A DNA stretch of 55,016 bases from a virus, in IMG/VR virus record IMGVR_UViG_3300025671_000081, positions 1 through 55,016 of that record; one strand, 5' to 3'. Both the position numbers and the translations under genes were made by a program. Under the pieces are notes generated by a model. The model did not search any database, was not told the origin of the DNA, and was given only the letters and a program-made list of their open reading frames with translations. Position 1 is the first letter of the stretch; each line of letters starts with the position of its first letter. Positions 7,482 through 13,126 of the stretch are shown here, piece by piece.

Positions 7482-8609
7482 ATGGCACCGAGAGCACGCA
7501 AGCACAAGGGGTTGGAGCCGAATGTGTACCCGAACAAATCAGGCGGGCACACTTACTATCGCTACAAACACCCGCTCACCGGGGTGATGTACCCGCTTGG
7601 CAAGAACAAGGCGGAGGCCAATACGGCCGCCCGGATTCTGAACGCGAAGCTGCTGCAGGATGACGCCTGCATCATCGATAAAATCATGGGCACCGTCGGT
7701 ATCAGCATGGGCGCGCTTGTTGAGCGGTTCCGCGATGACCGATTGCCGGAAATGGGCCTGAAGGTCTCGACCCTAAAACTCATGGGATACCGCCTCAATC
7801 GTATTGTGTCTGACCTGGGCGACCGCGTTATCACGGAAATGACCACGAAAGACTGCGCGACCTGGCTGGATGATAACTTTGAATCAGATCCATACGTTAA
7901 ACACCGCGGTACTCTGATCGAGCTATTCCGGTATGCCGAGAACAAAGGGCTCCGTAACGGCAACGACAACCCAGCGGAAGGCACTTACCCTAACCGTAAG
8001 AAGAAGAAAAAAGCCCGCAAGCGCATGACGGTCGAGCAGTACCTTGCCATTCACGCCGCTGCGCCAGATTGGATGAAAATCGCAATGGAACTGGCCTTGA
8101 TTACACTACAGGGTCGTTCTGAGCTGATCAGAATGCGTTACGACGCTATCAAAGACGGCTACCTGTACGTTGTCCGTCAGAAAGTCGAGAGCCACGAACA
8201 CGCACGCCTCAGAATCAAAGTAACGCCAGAGATTGAGAGTATCGTTTCCCGATCCAGAGACGGTCTGGCCAGTCCCTACATCGTGCACCGTCGCCCGCAG
8301 CGGGTGAAAGAGAACAAAGACACCGATCACTGGACCCAGATTGCGCCTAATGAGTTCACCAAGCAGTTCCGGCTTATCCGCGACAGTCTGCCGGAGTTTA
8401 TCGGCATACCCAAAGAAGAACGCGGAGGTATTCACGAGGTCCGCGCATTAGGGTCGTGGCTGTATGAGCAAGCGGGATATGAGCGCGATTACGTTCAGCA
8501 TCTAATGGCTCACTCTGATGAGAAAATGACCGAATACTATCAGAGCGAGCATGAAGAAAAGTGGATCGACGTTAAAGCTGAACTCAGCCTGGCGTCAGTG
8601 TTTAAGTAA
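7482..8609 (+). CDS. int: Tyrosine integrase, lambda Int type, copy 1
   Basis: A 375-aa tyrosine recombinase. Residues 1-60 form an arm-type DNA-binding domain (RKHKGLEPNVYPNKSGGHTY), 70-165 the core-binding domain, 180-375 the catalytic domain with R212 (TLQGRSELIR), a likely K234, H318xxR321 (GGIHEVRALG), H344 (LMAHSDEKM) and the nucleophile Tyr at 352/353 (TEYYQ). It lacks the extra helix block that marks integron integrases. It should integrate the phage into a tRNA-Val gene at the attP near 12006. No clear RBS; translation is probably coupled to xis. The gene is duplicated at 10333; the last ~250 residues are nearly the same in both. Confidence 0.93.
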   Translation: MAPRARKHKGLEPNVYPNKSGGHTYYRYKHPLTGVMYPLGKNKAEANTAARILNAKLLQDDACIIDKIMGTVGISMGALVERFRDDRLPEMGLKVSTLKLMGYRLNRIVSDLGDRVITEMTTKDCATWLDDNFESDPYVKHRGTLIELFRYAENKGLRNGNDNPAEGTYPNRKKKKKARKRMTVEQYLAIHAAAPDWMKIAMELALITLQGRSELIRMRYDAIKDGYLYVVRQKVESHEHARLRIKVTPEIESIVSRSRDGLASPYIVHRRPQRVKENKDTDHWTQIAPNEFTKQFRLIRDSLPEFIGIPKEERGGIHEVRALGSWLYEQAGYERDYVQHLMAHSDEKMTEYYQSEHEEKWIDVKAELSLASVFK

Positions 8610-8666
8610 CCCTAGTTTTAATGGGCGCGAGTAGTACGAGCGTCCACCATTTAAATGTTTGTTATT
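8605..8666 (+). repeat. attC-like site 6
   Basis: Left core AGTAAC (8605-8610, on the int1 stop), right core GTTATT (8661-8666). Inner arms TTTAATGGGCGC and GCGTCCaCCATTTAAA pair with two bulges. Compared with int2, similarity of the two int copies ends at AAGTAACCC, exactly this core. Confidence 0.7.
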
Positions 8667-8700
8667 GCTCTATGAGCAGAAAATAACGGAGATACACGTC

Positions 8701-8853
8701 ATGAAGTGGCTAAGAGAACGAAAAAAAAGACAGCAAGAGCAGCTTGAATTGCTAAGAAGGATTGCTAAAAGTTTAAACGAAATAGAACAAAGTATTGATC
8801 GCAATAGCCGATATGGAAATGCCATTAAGGTAGTGCGGGCATCGAGATATTAG
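8701..8853 (+). CDS. Cassette gene 6: small charged helical protein
   Basis: A 50-aa, highly basic, coiled-coil-like protein (MKWLRERKKRQQEQLELLRR, then SLNEIEQSIDRNS). The ATG at 8701 follows ACGGAGATACACGTC, giving GGAG 9 nt upstream; an earlier in-frame start lies inside the site. The short intergenic TATGAGCAGAAAATAACGGAG stretch contains an extra AATAAC. Not recognised. It could be a small DNA- or membrane-associated protein; nothing decides this. Confidence 0.55.
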   Translation: MKWLRERKKRQQEQLELLRRIAKSLNEIEQSIDRNSRYGNAIKVVRASRY

Positions 8854-8859
8854 AGTAGC

Positions 8860-8906
8860 AATAACCACGCTATTCAGCGGTTTATCCGCTGCAATGCTTT
8901 GTTATG
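8860..8906 (+). repeat. attC-like site 7
   Basis: Cores AATAAC (8860-8865) and GTTATG (8901-8906). Inner hairpin CAGCGG/CCGCTG around TTTAT. One of the two shortest sites, with the simplest stem. The stop of the gene before (TAG 8851-8853) lies 6 bp upstream. Confidence 0.65.
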
Positions 8907-8929
8907 TGTGAATTACGGGAGATATTGTT

Positions 8930-9169
8930 ATGAGCCATCACGGGCATGGTTATAGAGTTTACCCTGATGATATGTCAGAACATACTCATGAAGAGTGGTC
9001 AAAAGCTGATAGCTGGATAAACGGTCTAGAGTTTAGAAAGGACTTTAATGAGGCTTTAGCTTTGGCAAAACTTGGAGCCGTTAATTGCCAATTTCCTTTC
9101 ATTGTAATGGAGATACCAATTGGCGGCAAAAGACAGAGATTTTGTGATTGCTGGGTGATAGAACCCTAA
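8930..9169 (+). CDS. Cassette gene 7: hypothetical protein
   Basis: A 79-aa soluble protein beginning MSHHGHGYRVYPDDMSEHTH, with a helical middle (DFNEALALAKLGAVNCQFP) and a beta-like end (IVMEIPIGGKRQRFCDCWV). The histidine-rich start could bind metal but this is guesswork. ACGGGAGATATTGTT gives GGGAG 8 nt before the ATG. AT-rich compared with the Dam gene that follows. Not recognised. Confidence 0.65.
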   Translation: MSHHGHGYRVYPDDMSEHTHEEWSKADSWINGLEFRKDFNEALALAKLGAVNCQFPFIVMEIPIGGKRQRFCDCWVIEP

Positions 9170-9174
9170 TGACA

Positions 9175-9230
9175 CATAACCCGGCGTTTAACTGTGAACG
9201 CCAGTGAATCATTTATAACGCTTTGTTATT
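9175..9230 (+). repeat. attC-like site 8
   Basis: Cores CATAAC (9175-9180) and GTTATT (9225-9230). GCGTTTAA pairs with TTATAACGC with one bulged base; ACTG/CAGT forms the inner stem. Nearly the same sequence as sites 11 and 13. Confidence 0.7.
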
Positions 9231-9247
9231 CGTTGGAGTTGAGTTAA

Positions 9248-9751
9248 ATGAGTGGATTGTTTGGAGAGCCAGTAGAGCGATCGCCGCACAAAAGCGTTGA
9301 GTGGTACACGCCGTCGTGGGTATTCGATGCTCTTGCAATCGACTTTGATCTGGATCCGTCTTCTCCACACGATATGGAAACGGCGGTACCAGCAAAGAAG
9401 AAGTTCACCATCTTTGATGATGGTCTTAAACAGGAGTGGTTCGGACGAGTGTGGCTGAATCCTCCTTATGGAAAAGATACACCGTTCTGGATCCGCAGAA
9501 TGATCGAACACGGTAATGGTATTGCACTGGTATTCAGCCGCACTGATGCGGCTTGGTGTCAGGAAGCAATGGCGGCATGTACTGCAATGCTTTTTGTTAG
9601 TGGACGGATCCAGTTCACACCAGGCAAAGAGAATCAGCACAAAAAGAGCCGTTGCGGTGCTGGTACCGTGCTCTTTGCTTTCGGAAAAGAGAGCGCCTGT
9701 GCGTTGAAGCGTATGAGCGATCGCGGAGTTTATTTAGAACGGAACGAATAA
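9248..9751 (+). CDS. dam: Phage DNA N6-adenine methyltransferase (Dam type)
   Basis: A 167-aa protein of the phage DNA N-6-adenine-methyltransferase family. The catalytic motif is NPPY in RVWLNPPYGKDTPFWIRRM near residue 78; FDLDPSSPHD near 35 and ALVFSRTDAAWCQ near 100 are also family features. It transfers methyl groups from SAM to adenine, probably shielding phage DNA from restriction or changing gene expression. GTTGGAGTTGAGTTAA precedes the ATG. As cargo of one interval between sites 8 and 9 it is the only array gene besides xis-int with an assigned activity. Confidence 0.93.
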   Translation: MSGLFGEPVERSPHKSVEWYTPSWVFDALAIDFDLDPSSPHDMETAVPAKKKFTIFDDGLKQEWFGRVWLNPPYGKDTPFWIRRMIEHGNGIALVFSRTDAAWCQEAMAACTAMLFVSGRIQFTPGKENQHKKSRCGAGTVLFAFGKESACALKRMSDRGVYLERNE

Positions 9752-9806
9752 CCCAGAGCTTTGCTGTGCGAGTGCAGCGAGCGTCTGTCAAAAGTGAATT
9801 GTTATT
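9747..9806 (+). repeat. attC-like site 9
   Basis: Cores AATAAC (9747-9752, on the dam stop) and GTTATT (9801-9806). Inner arms CAGAgCtttGCTG and CAGCgaGCgTCTG pair with extrahelical bases. Related to site 2. Confidence 0.7.
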
Positions 9807-9821
9807 CTTACAGAGGTGATT

Positions 9822-10016
9822 ATGAGCAGAGAGATGCTAACGAATCGTTTGGAAAAAATTGCCGGTAGTAACGTGATTATGTCAAACGACAAAGAGAAAG
9901 CGGCGCTGTGTAAGTGTGTCAACTATCTGGCCACGCAGCTACAGATTCTTGCGAATGACTTGGATGAAAGTCCTGCAAATGTTTTTAAGCTGGCGTCCGA
10001 GATACTGGAAGAATAA
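9822..10016 (+). CDS. Cassette gene 9: small helical protein
   Basis: A 64-aa protein (MSREMLTNRLEKIAGSNVIM, then KCVNYLATQLQILANDLDES). It looks all-helical and is not recognised. I chose ATG 9822: AGAGG at 9812-9816 is the RBS, whereas the in-frame GTG at 9816 lies in it. The stop (10014-10016) is within the left core of site 10. Real as a small gene with RBS; function unknown. Confidence 0.6.
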   Translation: MSREMLTNRLEKIAGSNVIMSNDKEKAALCKCVNYLATQLQILANDLDESPANVFKLASEILEE

Positions 10017-10064
10017 CGCCGGAATCAGGCGCGAGGCACGAGTCGCACTGATCCGTGTGTTATT
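10012..10064 (+). repeat. attC-like site 10 (identical to site 5)
   Basis: Cores AATAAC (10012-10017) and GTTATT (10059-10064), the same 53 bases as site 5, again upstream of xis-int. The bases before AATAAC differ from those before site 5, so the duplicated unit starts here. Confidence 0.75.
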
Positions 10065-10122
10065 GAATTAAACGAACTGCAGGAAGCAATACAGCAAGCG
10101 CGTCAGGCGCTGGGAGATTGAT

Positions 10123-10329
10123 ATGGCAAAGAAGAAGTTAACGCCGTTGAAGAAATTCGTAAAAGACAAGTTCGGCGACGACGTACCTATGCGAACCGCG
10201 CAACACTGGTGCCAGAATGGGCACTTGGCTGGAGCCCGAAAAGTAGGCCGGAAATGGTTTGTCGATGCAGAGCAGTTCGATAAAACTACCGGCAATGAAC
10301 TGGCCGACAGCATCCTGATGGCGTCTTAA
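10123..10329 (+). CDS. xis: Excisionase, copy 2
   Basis: A 68-aa Xis-type protein, the second copy of 7272-7478. It keeps the MRTAQHWCQNGHLAGARKV DNA-binding core and the RKWFVDAEQFDKTTGNEL end. Differences from copy 1 are spread along the protein (VKDKFGDD against VEERFGDT near residue 14, for example) with many silent changes, so the two have diverged for some time. GGGAG lies 7 nt before the ATG. It partners with int copy 2, which starts 3 bp after its stop. Confidence 0.9.
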   Translation: MAKKKLTPLKKFVKDKFGDDVPMRTAQHWCQNGHLAGARKVGRKWFVDAEQFDKTTGNELADSILMAS

Positions 10330-10332
10330 TTC

Positions 10333-11460
10333 ATGGCACCAAGAGCGCGCAAGCATACAGGTCTGGAAGCGAATGTGTACCCGAACAAGTCCGGCGGGCA
10401 CACTTACTATCGCTACAAACACCCCCTTACCGGGGTGATGCACCCGCTTGGCAAGAACAAAGCCGAGGCCAACACGGCAGCCAGAATTCTGAACGCGAAG
10501 CTTTTGCAGGATGATGCGTGCGTTGTCGATAGAATCATGGGCACTGTTGGTATCAGCATGGCCGCTCTGGTTGAGCGGTTCCGCGACGACCGATTGCCGG
10601 AAATGAACCTCAAGCCGTCCACCCTCAAGCTAATGGGTTACCGACTGAATCGCATTGTGACCGACCTGGGCGACCGCGTTATCACGGAAATGACCACGAA
10701 AGACTGTGCGACCTGGCTGGATGATAACTTTGAATCAGATCCATACGTTAAGCACCGCGGCACTCTGATCGAGCTATTCCGGTATGCCGAGAACAAAGGG
10801 CTCCGTAACGGCAACGACAACCCAGCGGAAGGCACCTACCCTAACCGGAAGAAGAAGAAGAAAGCCCGTAAGCGCATGACGGTCGAGCAGTACCTTGCCA
10901 TTCACGCCGCTGCGCCAGATTGGATGAAAATCGCAATGGAACTGGCCTTGATTACACTACAGGGTCGTTCTGAGCTGATCAGAATGCGTTACGACGCTAT
11001 CAAAGACGGCTACCTGTACGTTGTCCGTCAGAAAGTCGAGAGCCACGAACACGCACGCCTCAGAATCAAAGTAACGCCAGAGATTGAGAGTATCGTTTCC
11101 CGATCCAGAGACGGTCTGGCCAGTCCCTACATCGTGCACCGTCGCCCGCAGCGGGTGAAAGAGAACAAAGACACCGATCACTGGACCCAGATTGCGCCTA
11201 ATGAGTTCACCAAGCAGTTTCGGCTTATCCGCGACAGACTGCCGGAGTTTATCGGCATACCCAAAGAGGAACGCGGCGGTATCCACGAAGTCCGTGCACT
11301 AGGGTCGTGGCTGTATGAGCAAGCGGGATATGAGCGTGATTACGTTCAGCACCTGATGGCTCACTCTGATGAGAAGATGACCGAATACTATCAGAGCGAG
11401 CATGAAGAAAAGTGGATCGACGTTAAAGCTGAACTCAGCCTGGCGTCGGTGTTTAAGTAA
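10333..11460 (+). CDS. int: Tyrosine integrase, lambda Int type, copy 2
   Basis: A 375-aa recombinase with the same layout as copy 1: arm-binding N-terminus, core-binding domain, and catalytic residues R212, H318xxR321, H344 and Tyr 352/353. Protein differences are concentrated before residue ~115 (for example KHTGLEANV, MHPLG, CVVDRIMG, NLKPST) plus S302R; after codon ~115 the two genes are almost the same at the DNA level, including silent positions over long stretches. This indicates gene conversion of the catalytic part. Both copies look intact, so both could be active. The stop overlaps the left core of site 11. Confidence 0.93.
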   Translation: MAPRARKHTGLEANVYPNKSGGHTYYRYKHPLTGVMHPLGKNKAEANTAARILNAKLLQDDACVVDRIMGTVGISMAALVERFRDDRLPEMNLKPSTLKLMGYRLNRIVTDLGDRVITEMTTKDCATWLDDNFESDPYVKHRGTLIELFRYAENKGLRNGNDNPAEGTYPNRKKKKKARKRMTVEQYLAIHAAAPDWMKIAMELALITLQGRSELIRMRYDAIKDGYLYVVRQKVESHEHARLRIKVTPEIESIVSRSRDGLASPYIVHRRPQRVKENKDTDHWTQIAPNEFTKQFRLIRDRLPEFIGIPKEERGGIHEVRALGSWLYEQAGYERDYVQHLMAHSDEKMTEYYQSEHEEKWIDVKAELSLASVFK

Positions 11461-11511
11461 CCCGGCGTTTAACTGTGAACGCCAGTGAATCATTTAGAAC
11501 GCATTGTTATG
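11456..11511 (+). repeat. attC-like site 11
   Basis: Left core AGTAAC (11456-11461, on the int2 stop), right core GTTATG (11506-11511). Almost the same as sites 8 and 13. With site 13 it also shares the sequence after the core, GCGTTGGGAGGATA, and a GTGACAGA start region. Confidence 0.7.
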
Positions 11512-11529
11512 CGTTGGGAGGATACCGAA

Positions 11530-11853
11530 GTGACAGACCAAGAAAAAATAGTTTCAGCAATCAAGCATATACCTACGGATGAGATAGCTGCGCTGCCGTA
11601 CTTCAAGAACCGTGGGAAGAATTTCATAGCCCGTGGATTGGCGAATGATAAGACCGGGGAGCGTGAGCGCGCATTCAGTGACGTCATAAAGGAATTTCAC
11701 GAGGACGGCAACAGTCTCTGCCTTATTGTCGGTGAAGATGAAGCCGAATTGCGCGGGGCTTTTACCTTGTTTCAGTGGCTAACAACAAATGTCGGAAGCG
11801 TCGTTCTTGATAGGGCGTTACGGTCTACAGGAAAGAAGGTTGTTGACGCATAA
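11530..11853 (+). CDS. Cassette gene 11: hypothetical protein
   Basis: A 107-aa soluble protein (TDQEKIVSAIKHIPTDEIAA, later ERERAFSDVIKEFHEDG and VGEDEAELRGAFTLFQWL). I start it at GTG 11530: GGGAGG at 11517-11522 is the RBS and the GTGACAGA start matches that of the gene after site 13. No known motif; the KNRGKNFIARGLANDK part is basic and may touch nucleic acid. The stop (11851-11853) lies in the left core of site 12. Confidence 0.65.
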   Translation: MTDQEKIVSAIKHIPTDEIAALPYFKNRGKNFIARGLANDKTGERERAFSDVIKEFHEDGNSLCLIVGEDEAELRGAFTLFQWLTTNVGSVVLDRALRSTGKKVVDA

Positions 11854-11897
11854 CGCCGGAATCACGGGCCGCAGGTCCCGTGAAACCGTGTGTTATT
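11849..11897 (+). repeat. attC-like site 12
   Basis: Cores CATAAC (11849-11854) and GTTATT (11892-11897). Inner stem TCACGGG/CCCGTGA is a perfect 7 bp; CGG and CCG pair outside it. Same GCCGGAATC...CCGTGTGTTATT frame as sites 5, 10 and 14. Directly followed by the attP arm repeats. Confidence 0.75.
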
Positions 11898-11920
11898 GAT
11901 GCTTTGGCGACTACTGTATA

Positions 11921-11950
11921 TTGCCAATGTATTGCCAATTATTTGCCAAT
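11921..11950 (+). repeat. Three phased TTGCCAAT integrase arm-type motifs
   Basis: TTGCCAAT occurs at 11921, 11932 and 11943, each 11 bp apart, so the copies lie on one face of the helix. A fourth copy is at 12186-12193 on the other side of the tRNA segment. Such short repeats flanking the core are typical of Int arm-binding sites in attP. Binding is inferred. Confidence 0.65.
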
Positions 11951-11966
11951 GCAAACAGCAGGCACA

Positions 11967-11987
11967 AAAAAGACGCTTATAAGCGCC
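11967..11987 (-). terminator. Intrinsic terminator carried from the host tRNA locus
   Basis: On the minus strand, just after the tRNA CCA end, GGCGCT-TATA-AGCGTC forms a hairpin followed by six Ts. It would end transcription of the tRNA gene after integration, so the phage seems to restore both the tRNA 3' half and its terminator. Confidence 0.5.
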
Positions 11988-12004
11988 TGATTTGTAAGGG
12001 ATTT
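11980..12004. repeat. 25-bp direct repeat, left copy
   Basis: TAAGCGCCTGATTTGTAAGG continuing ATTT matches 12070-12094 at 22 of 25 positions. The two copies bracket the tRNA segment. Confidence 0.6.
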
Positions 12005-12005
12005 T

Positions 12006-12057
12006 TGGTAGGACTACCCAGATTCGAACTGGGGACCTCTACCATGTCAAGGTAGCC
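12006..12057 (-). other. attP: attP core: 3' half of a tRNA-Val(GAC) gene
   Basis: Read on the minus strand this segment has the anticodon stem CTACC/GGTAG with loop TTGACAT (anticodon GAC, Val), a variable loop, the T arm CCCAG-TTCGAAT-CTGGG, the 3' acceptor strand TAGTCCT, A and CCA. The matching 5' acceptor (AGGACTA) and D arm are absent, so it is not a complete tRNA. Temperate phages commonly carry such a 3' half as the crossover region, which rebuilds the host gene on integration. Arm repeats on both sides and nearby xis-int agree with this. Confidence 0.8.
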
Positions 12058-12069
12058 TTCCAAATCCGC

Positions 12070-12094
12070 TAAGCGTCTGTTTTATAAGGGATTT
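12070..12094. repeat. 25-bp direct repeat, right copy
   Basis: TAAGCGTCTGTTTTATAAGG continuing ATTT; 22/25 matches to 11980-12004. May be an additional protein-binding site or a trace of a tandem tRNA locus. Confidence 0.6.
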
Positions 12095-12109
12095 ACCCCT
12101 TAAAACCGT

Positions 12110-12175
12110 GCGCAATGAGCGCAATAAACGCGAACCGCGCAACCTTTTAAAATCAATGACTTAGGTTTTGCGCAA
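12110..12175 (+). repeat. Four GCGCAA repeats right of attP
   Basis: GCGCAA occurs at 12110, 12119, 12137 and 12170. Their position between the attP core and the fourth TTGCCAAT motif makes them candidate Xis or second-class Int arm sites. Function inferred from position only. Confidence 0.4.
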
Positions 12176-12200
12176 CCACTGGATATTGCCAATAGGAATT

Positions 12201-12764
12201 ATGATGCCCAGACGAAAACAAAAACCAAAAACCCGCAAGAAGCCCATGCGCAGAACGGCACGTCAAGTGCAACGTCATGAAGCGTCGCGGCTCATAAAAG
12301 ACCTGGTCGCCGTGTACGTCTTCACCGGTAGCGGCTCAAAGCCTCGAGTATTCAACCGCACAACGTTCATAGAGGTTCCGGTTACCGATGAAATTGACTC
12401 CGCCCTAAAGAGTCACCCGTACCGATGGCGTATCAGCACTGCCCTTCTGCTTCGCGAAAAGAATGGCAAGCGGAAACTTATTAGTGAAGAGGTGTCTGCT
12501 CGCGATAAAAATGGAATCGCTCGAATCGAGTACGGAAACCTAGCGCCACAGGTTGTCGATAGTCACGTCGACCTCGTCTCAAGCTACTCCAACCAAGACT
12601 TAATAGTAACAGTGGGCTGGGTTGCTGATCCAAGCGGCAAAGAGCTCTCGCCAGAAGATGAAATGCGTCTCTATGAAGCAGCGAAGGCTTATGAAAACTT
12701 CATCGCTGCTTGGGAACTTCCTGCTGCTGAGGCTGCCGGCCAGTTAGTGGAAAAGGTAGCGTGA
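12201..12764 (+). CDS. Cassette gene 12: hypothetical basic-start protein beside attP
   Basis: A 187-aa protein with a very basic N-terminus (MPRRKQKPKTRKKPMRRTAR) followed by beta-rich regions (LVAVYVFTGSGSKPRVFNRT, DLIVTVGWVADPSGKE). The tail LPAAEAAGQLVEKVA is helical. Not recognised. AGGA at 12194-12197 precedes two ATGs (12201, 12204); 12204 has the better spacing. The gene starts right after the fourth arm motif, so integrase bound at attP could affect its expression. It ends 33 bp before site 13, with no overlap of stop and core. Confidence 0.65.
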   Translation: MMPRRKQKPKTRKKPMRRTARQVQRHEASRLIKDLVAVYVFTGSGSKPRVFNRTTFIEVPVTDEIDSALKSHPYRWRISTALLLREKNGKRKLISEEVSARDKNGIARIEYGNLAPQVVDSHVDLVSSYSNQDLIVTVGWVADPSGKELSPEDEMRLYEAAKAYENFIAAWELPAAEAAGQLVEKVA

Positions 12765-12797
12765 CGAATCCTGAAGAGGATGAAAAGCACAGGTACA

Positions 12798-12853
12798 CAT
12801 AACCCGGCGTTTAACTGTGAACGCCAGTGAATCATTTATAACGCATTGTTATG
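12798..12853 (+). repeat. attC-like site 13
   Basis: Cores CATAAC (12798-12803) and GTTATG (12848-12853). Near-copy of sites 8 and 11; shares RBS and GTG start region with site 11. Confidence 0.7.
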
Positions 12854-12871
12854 CGTTGGGAGGATATTTAA

Positions 12872-13075
12872 GTGACAGATGAAAATTCATTCGTGATTCG
12901 TCTTTTACACGAGAAAAACGAGTTGCATTGCAGAATGACACTACTAAATCGTTTCAATCATTCTGATAAATTTTTAGAGCTGAGCGAAGAAGAGCAAGTG
13001 CTACTACTGGAACAACACAGAGCAATGCAGAAATATTACGGGATACTCAACAAGCGCTGCGCCCTGTACGCATAA
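12872..13075 (+). CDS. Cassette gene 13: small helical phage protein
   Basis: A 67-aa helical protein (VIRLLHEKNELHCRMTLLNR, LSEEEQVLLLEQHRAMQKYY). The pattern RLxxEKxEL...L...LL..Q...M..YY.IL..R resembles a widespread family of tiny phage proteins (the crAss001_48-related type). GTG start at 12872 after GGGAGG. The stop codon is inside the left core of site 14. Function unknown. Confidence 0.7.
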   Translation: MTDENSFVIRLLHEKNELHCRMTLLNRFNHSDKFLELSEEEQVLLLEQHRAMQKYYGILNKRCALYA

Positions 13076-13126
13076 CGCCGGAGTCGCGCGTCGAGGTACG
13101 AGATCGCCGCGCACCCGTGTGTTATT
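13071..13126 (+). repeat. attC-like site 14, between convergent genes
   Basis: Cores CATAAC (13071-13076) and GTTATT (13121-13126). Inner arms GCGCG/CGCGC; CGG/CCG outside. Unlike the others it is followed by a minus-strand gene, whose TAA stop (13124-13122) lies in the right core, so both cores overlap stop codons. Confidence 0.7.

Larger units (their letters stand above)
6086..13126 (+). mobile_element. Cassette-like gene array separated by attC-like hairpin sites
   Basis: Fourteen sites of ~47-62 bp separate thirteen intervals, each holding one gene, one xis-int pair, or the attP region plus a gene. Every site has an outer inverted core, (A/C)(A/G)TAAC at the left (AATAAA in site 2) and GTTAT(T/G) at the right, and an inner imperfect stem with bulged bases. 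The left core mostly overlaps the stop codon of the gene before; the right core is followed within ~10-25 bp by an RBS and start codon. All array genes read on the + strand. This is the architecture of integron cassettes, but no integron integrase is present. Units appear to be [site-RBS-gene], because related sites share downstream flanks. Attribution to site-specific recombination is inference. Confidence 0.7.

Noticed and set aside
7482-11460. The two recombinases as integron integrases (IntI)
   Set aside because: They have a lambda-type arm-binding N-terminus, partner Xis genes, normal phage Int length, and lack the extra block typical of IntI.
12006-12057. Complete tRNA-Val gene
   Set aside because: The 5' acceptor strand and D arm are missing on the minus strand; only the anticodon arm to CCA is present.
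6086-13126. The repeated hairpins as intrinsic terminators
   Set aside because: None has a T-run after the stem in the gene direction; the strong terminators elsewhere in the window clearly do. Genes continue closely after each site.
6086-13126. CRISPR array
   Set aside because: Sites differ in inner sequence, spacing varies from ~240 bp to over 1.4 kb, and the intervals are genes with RBS.
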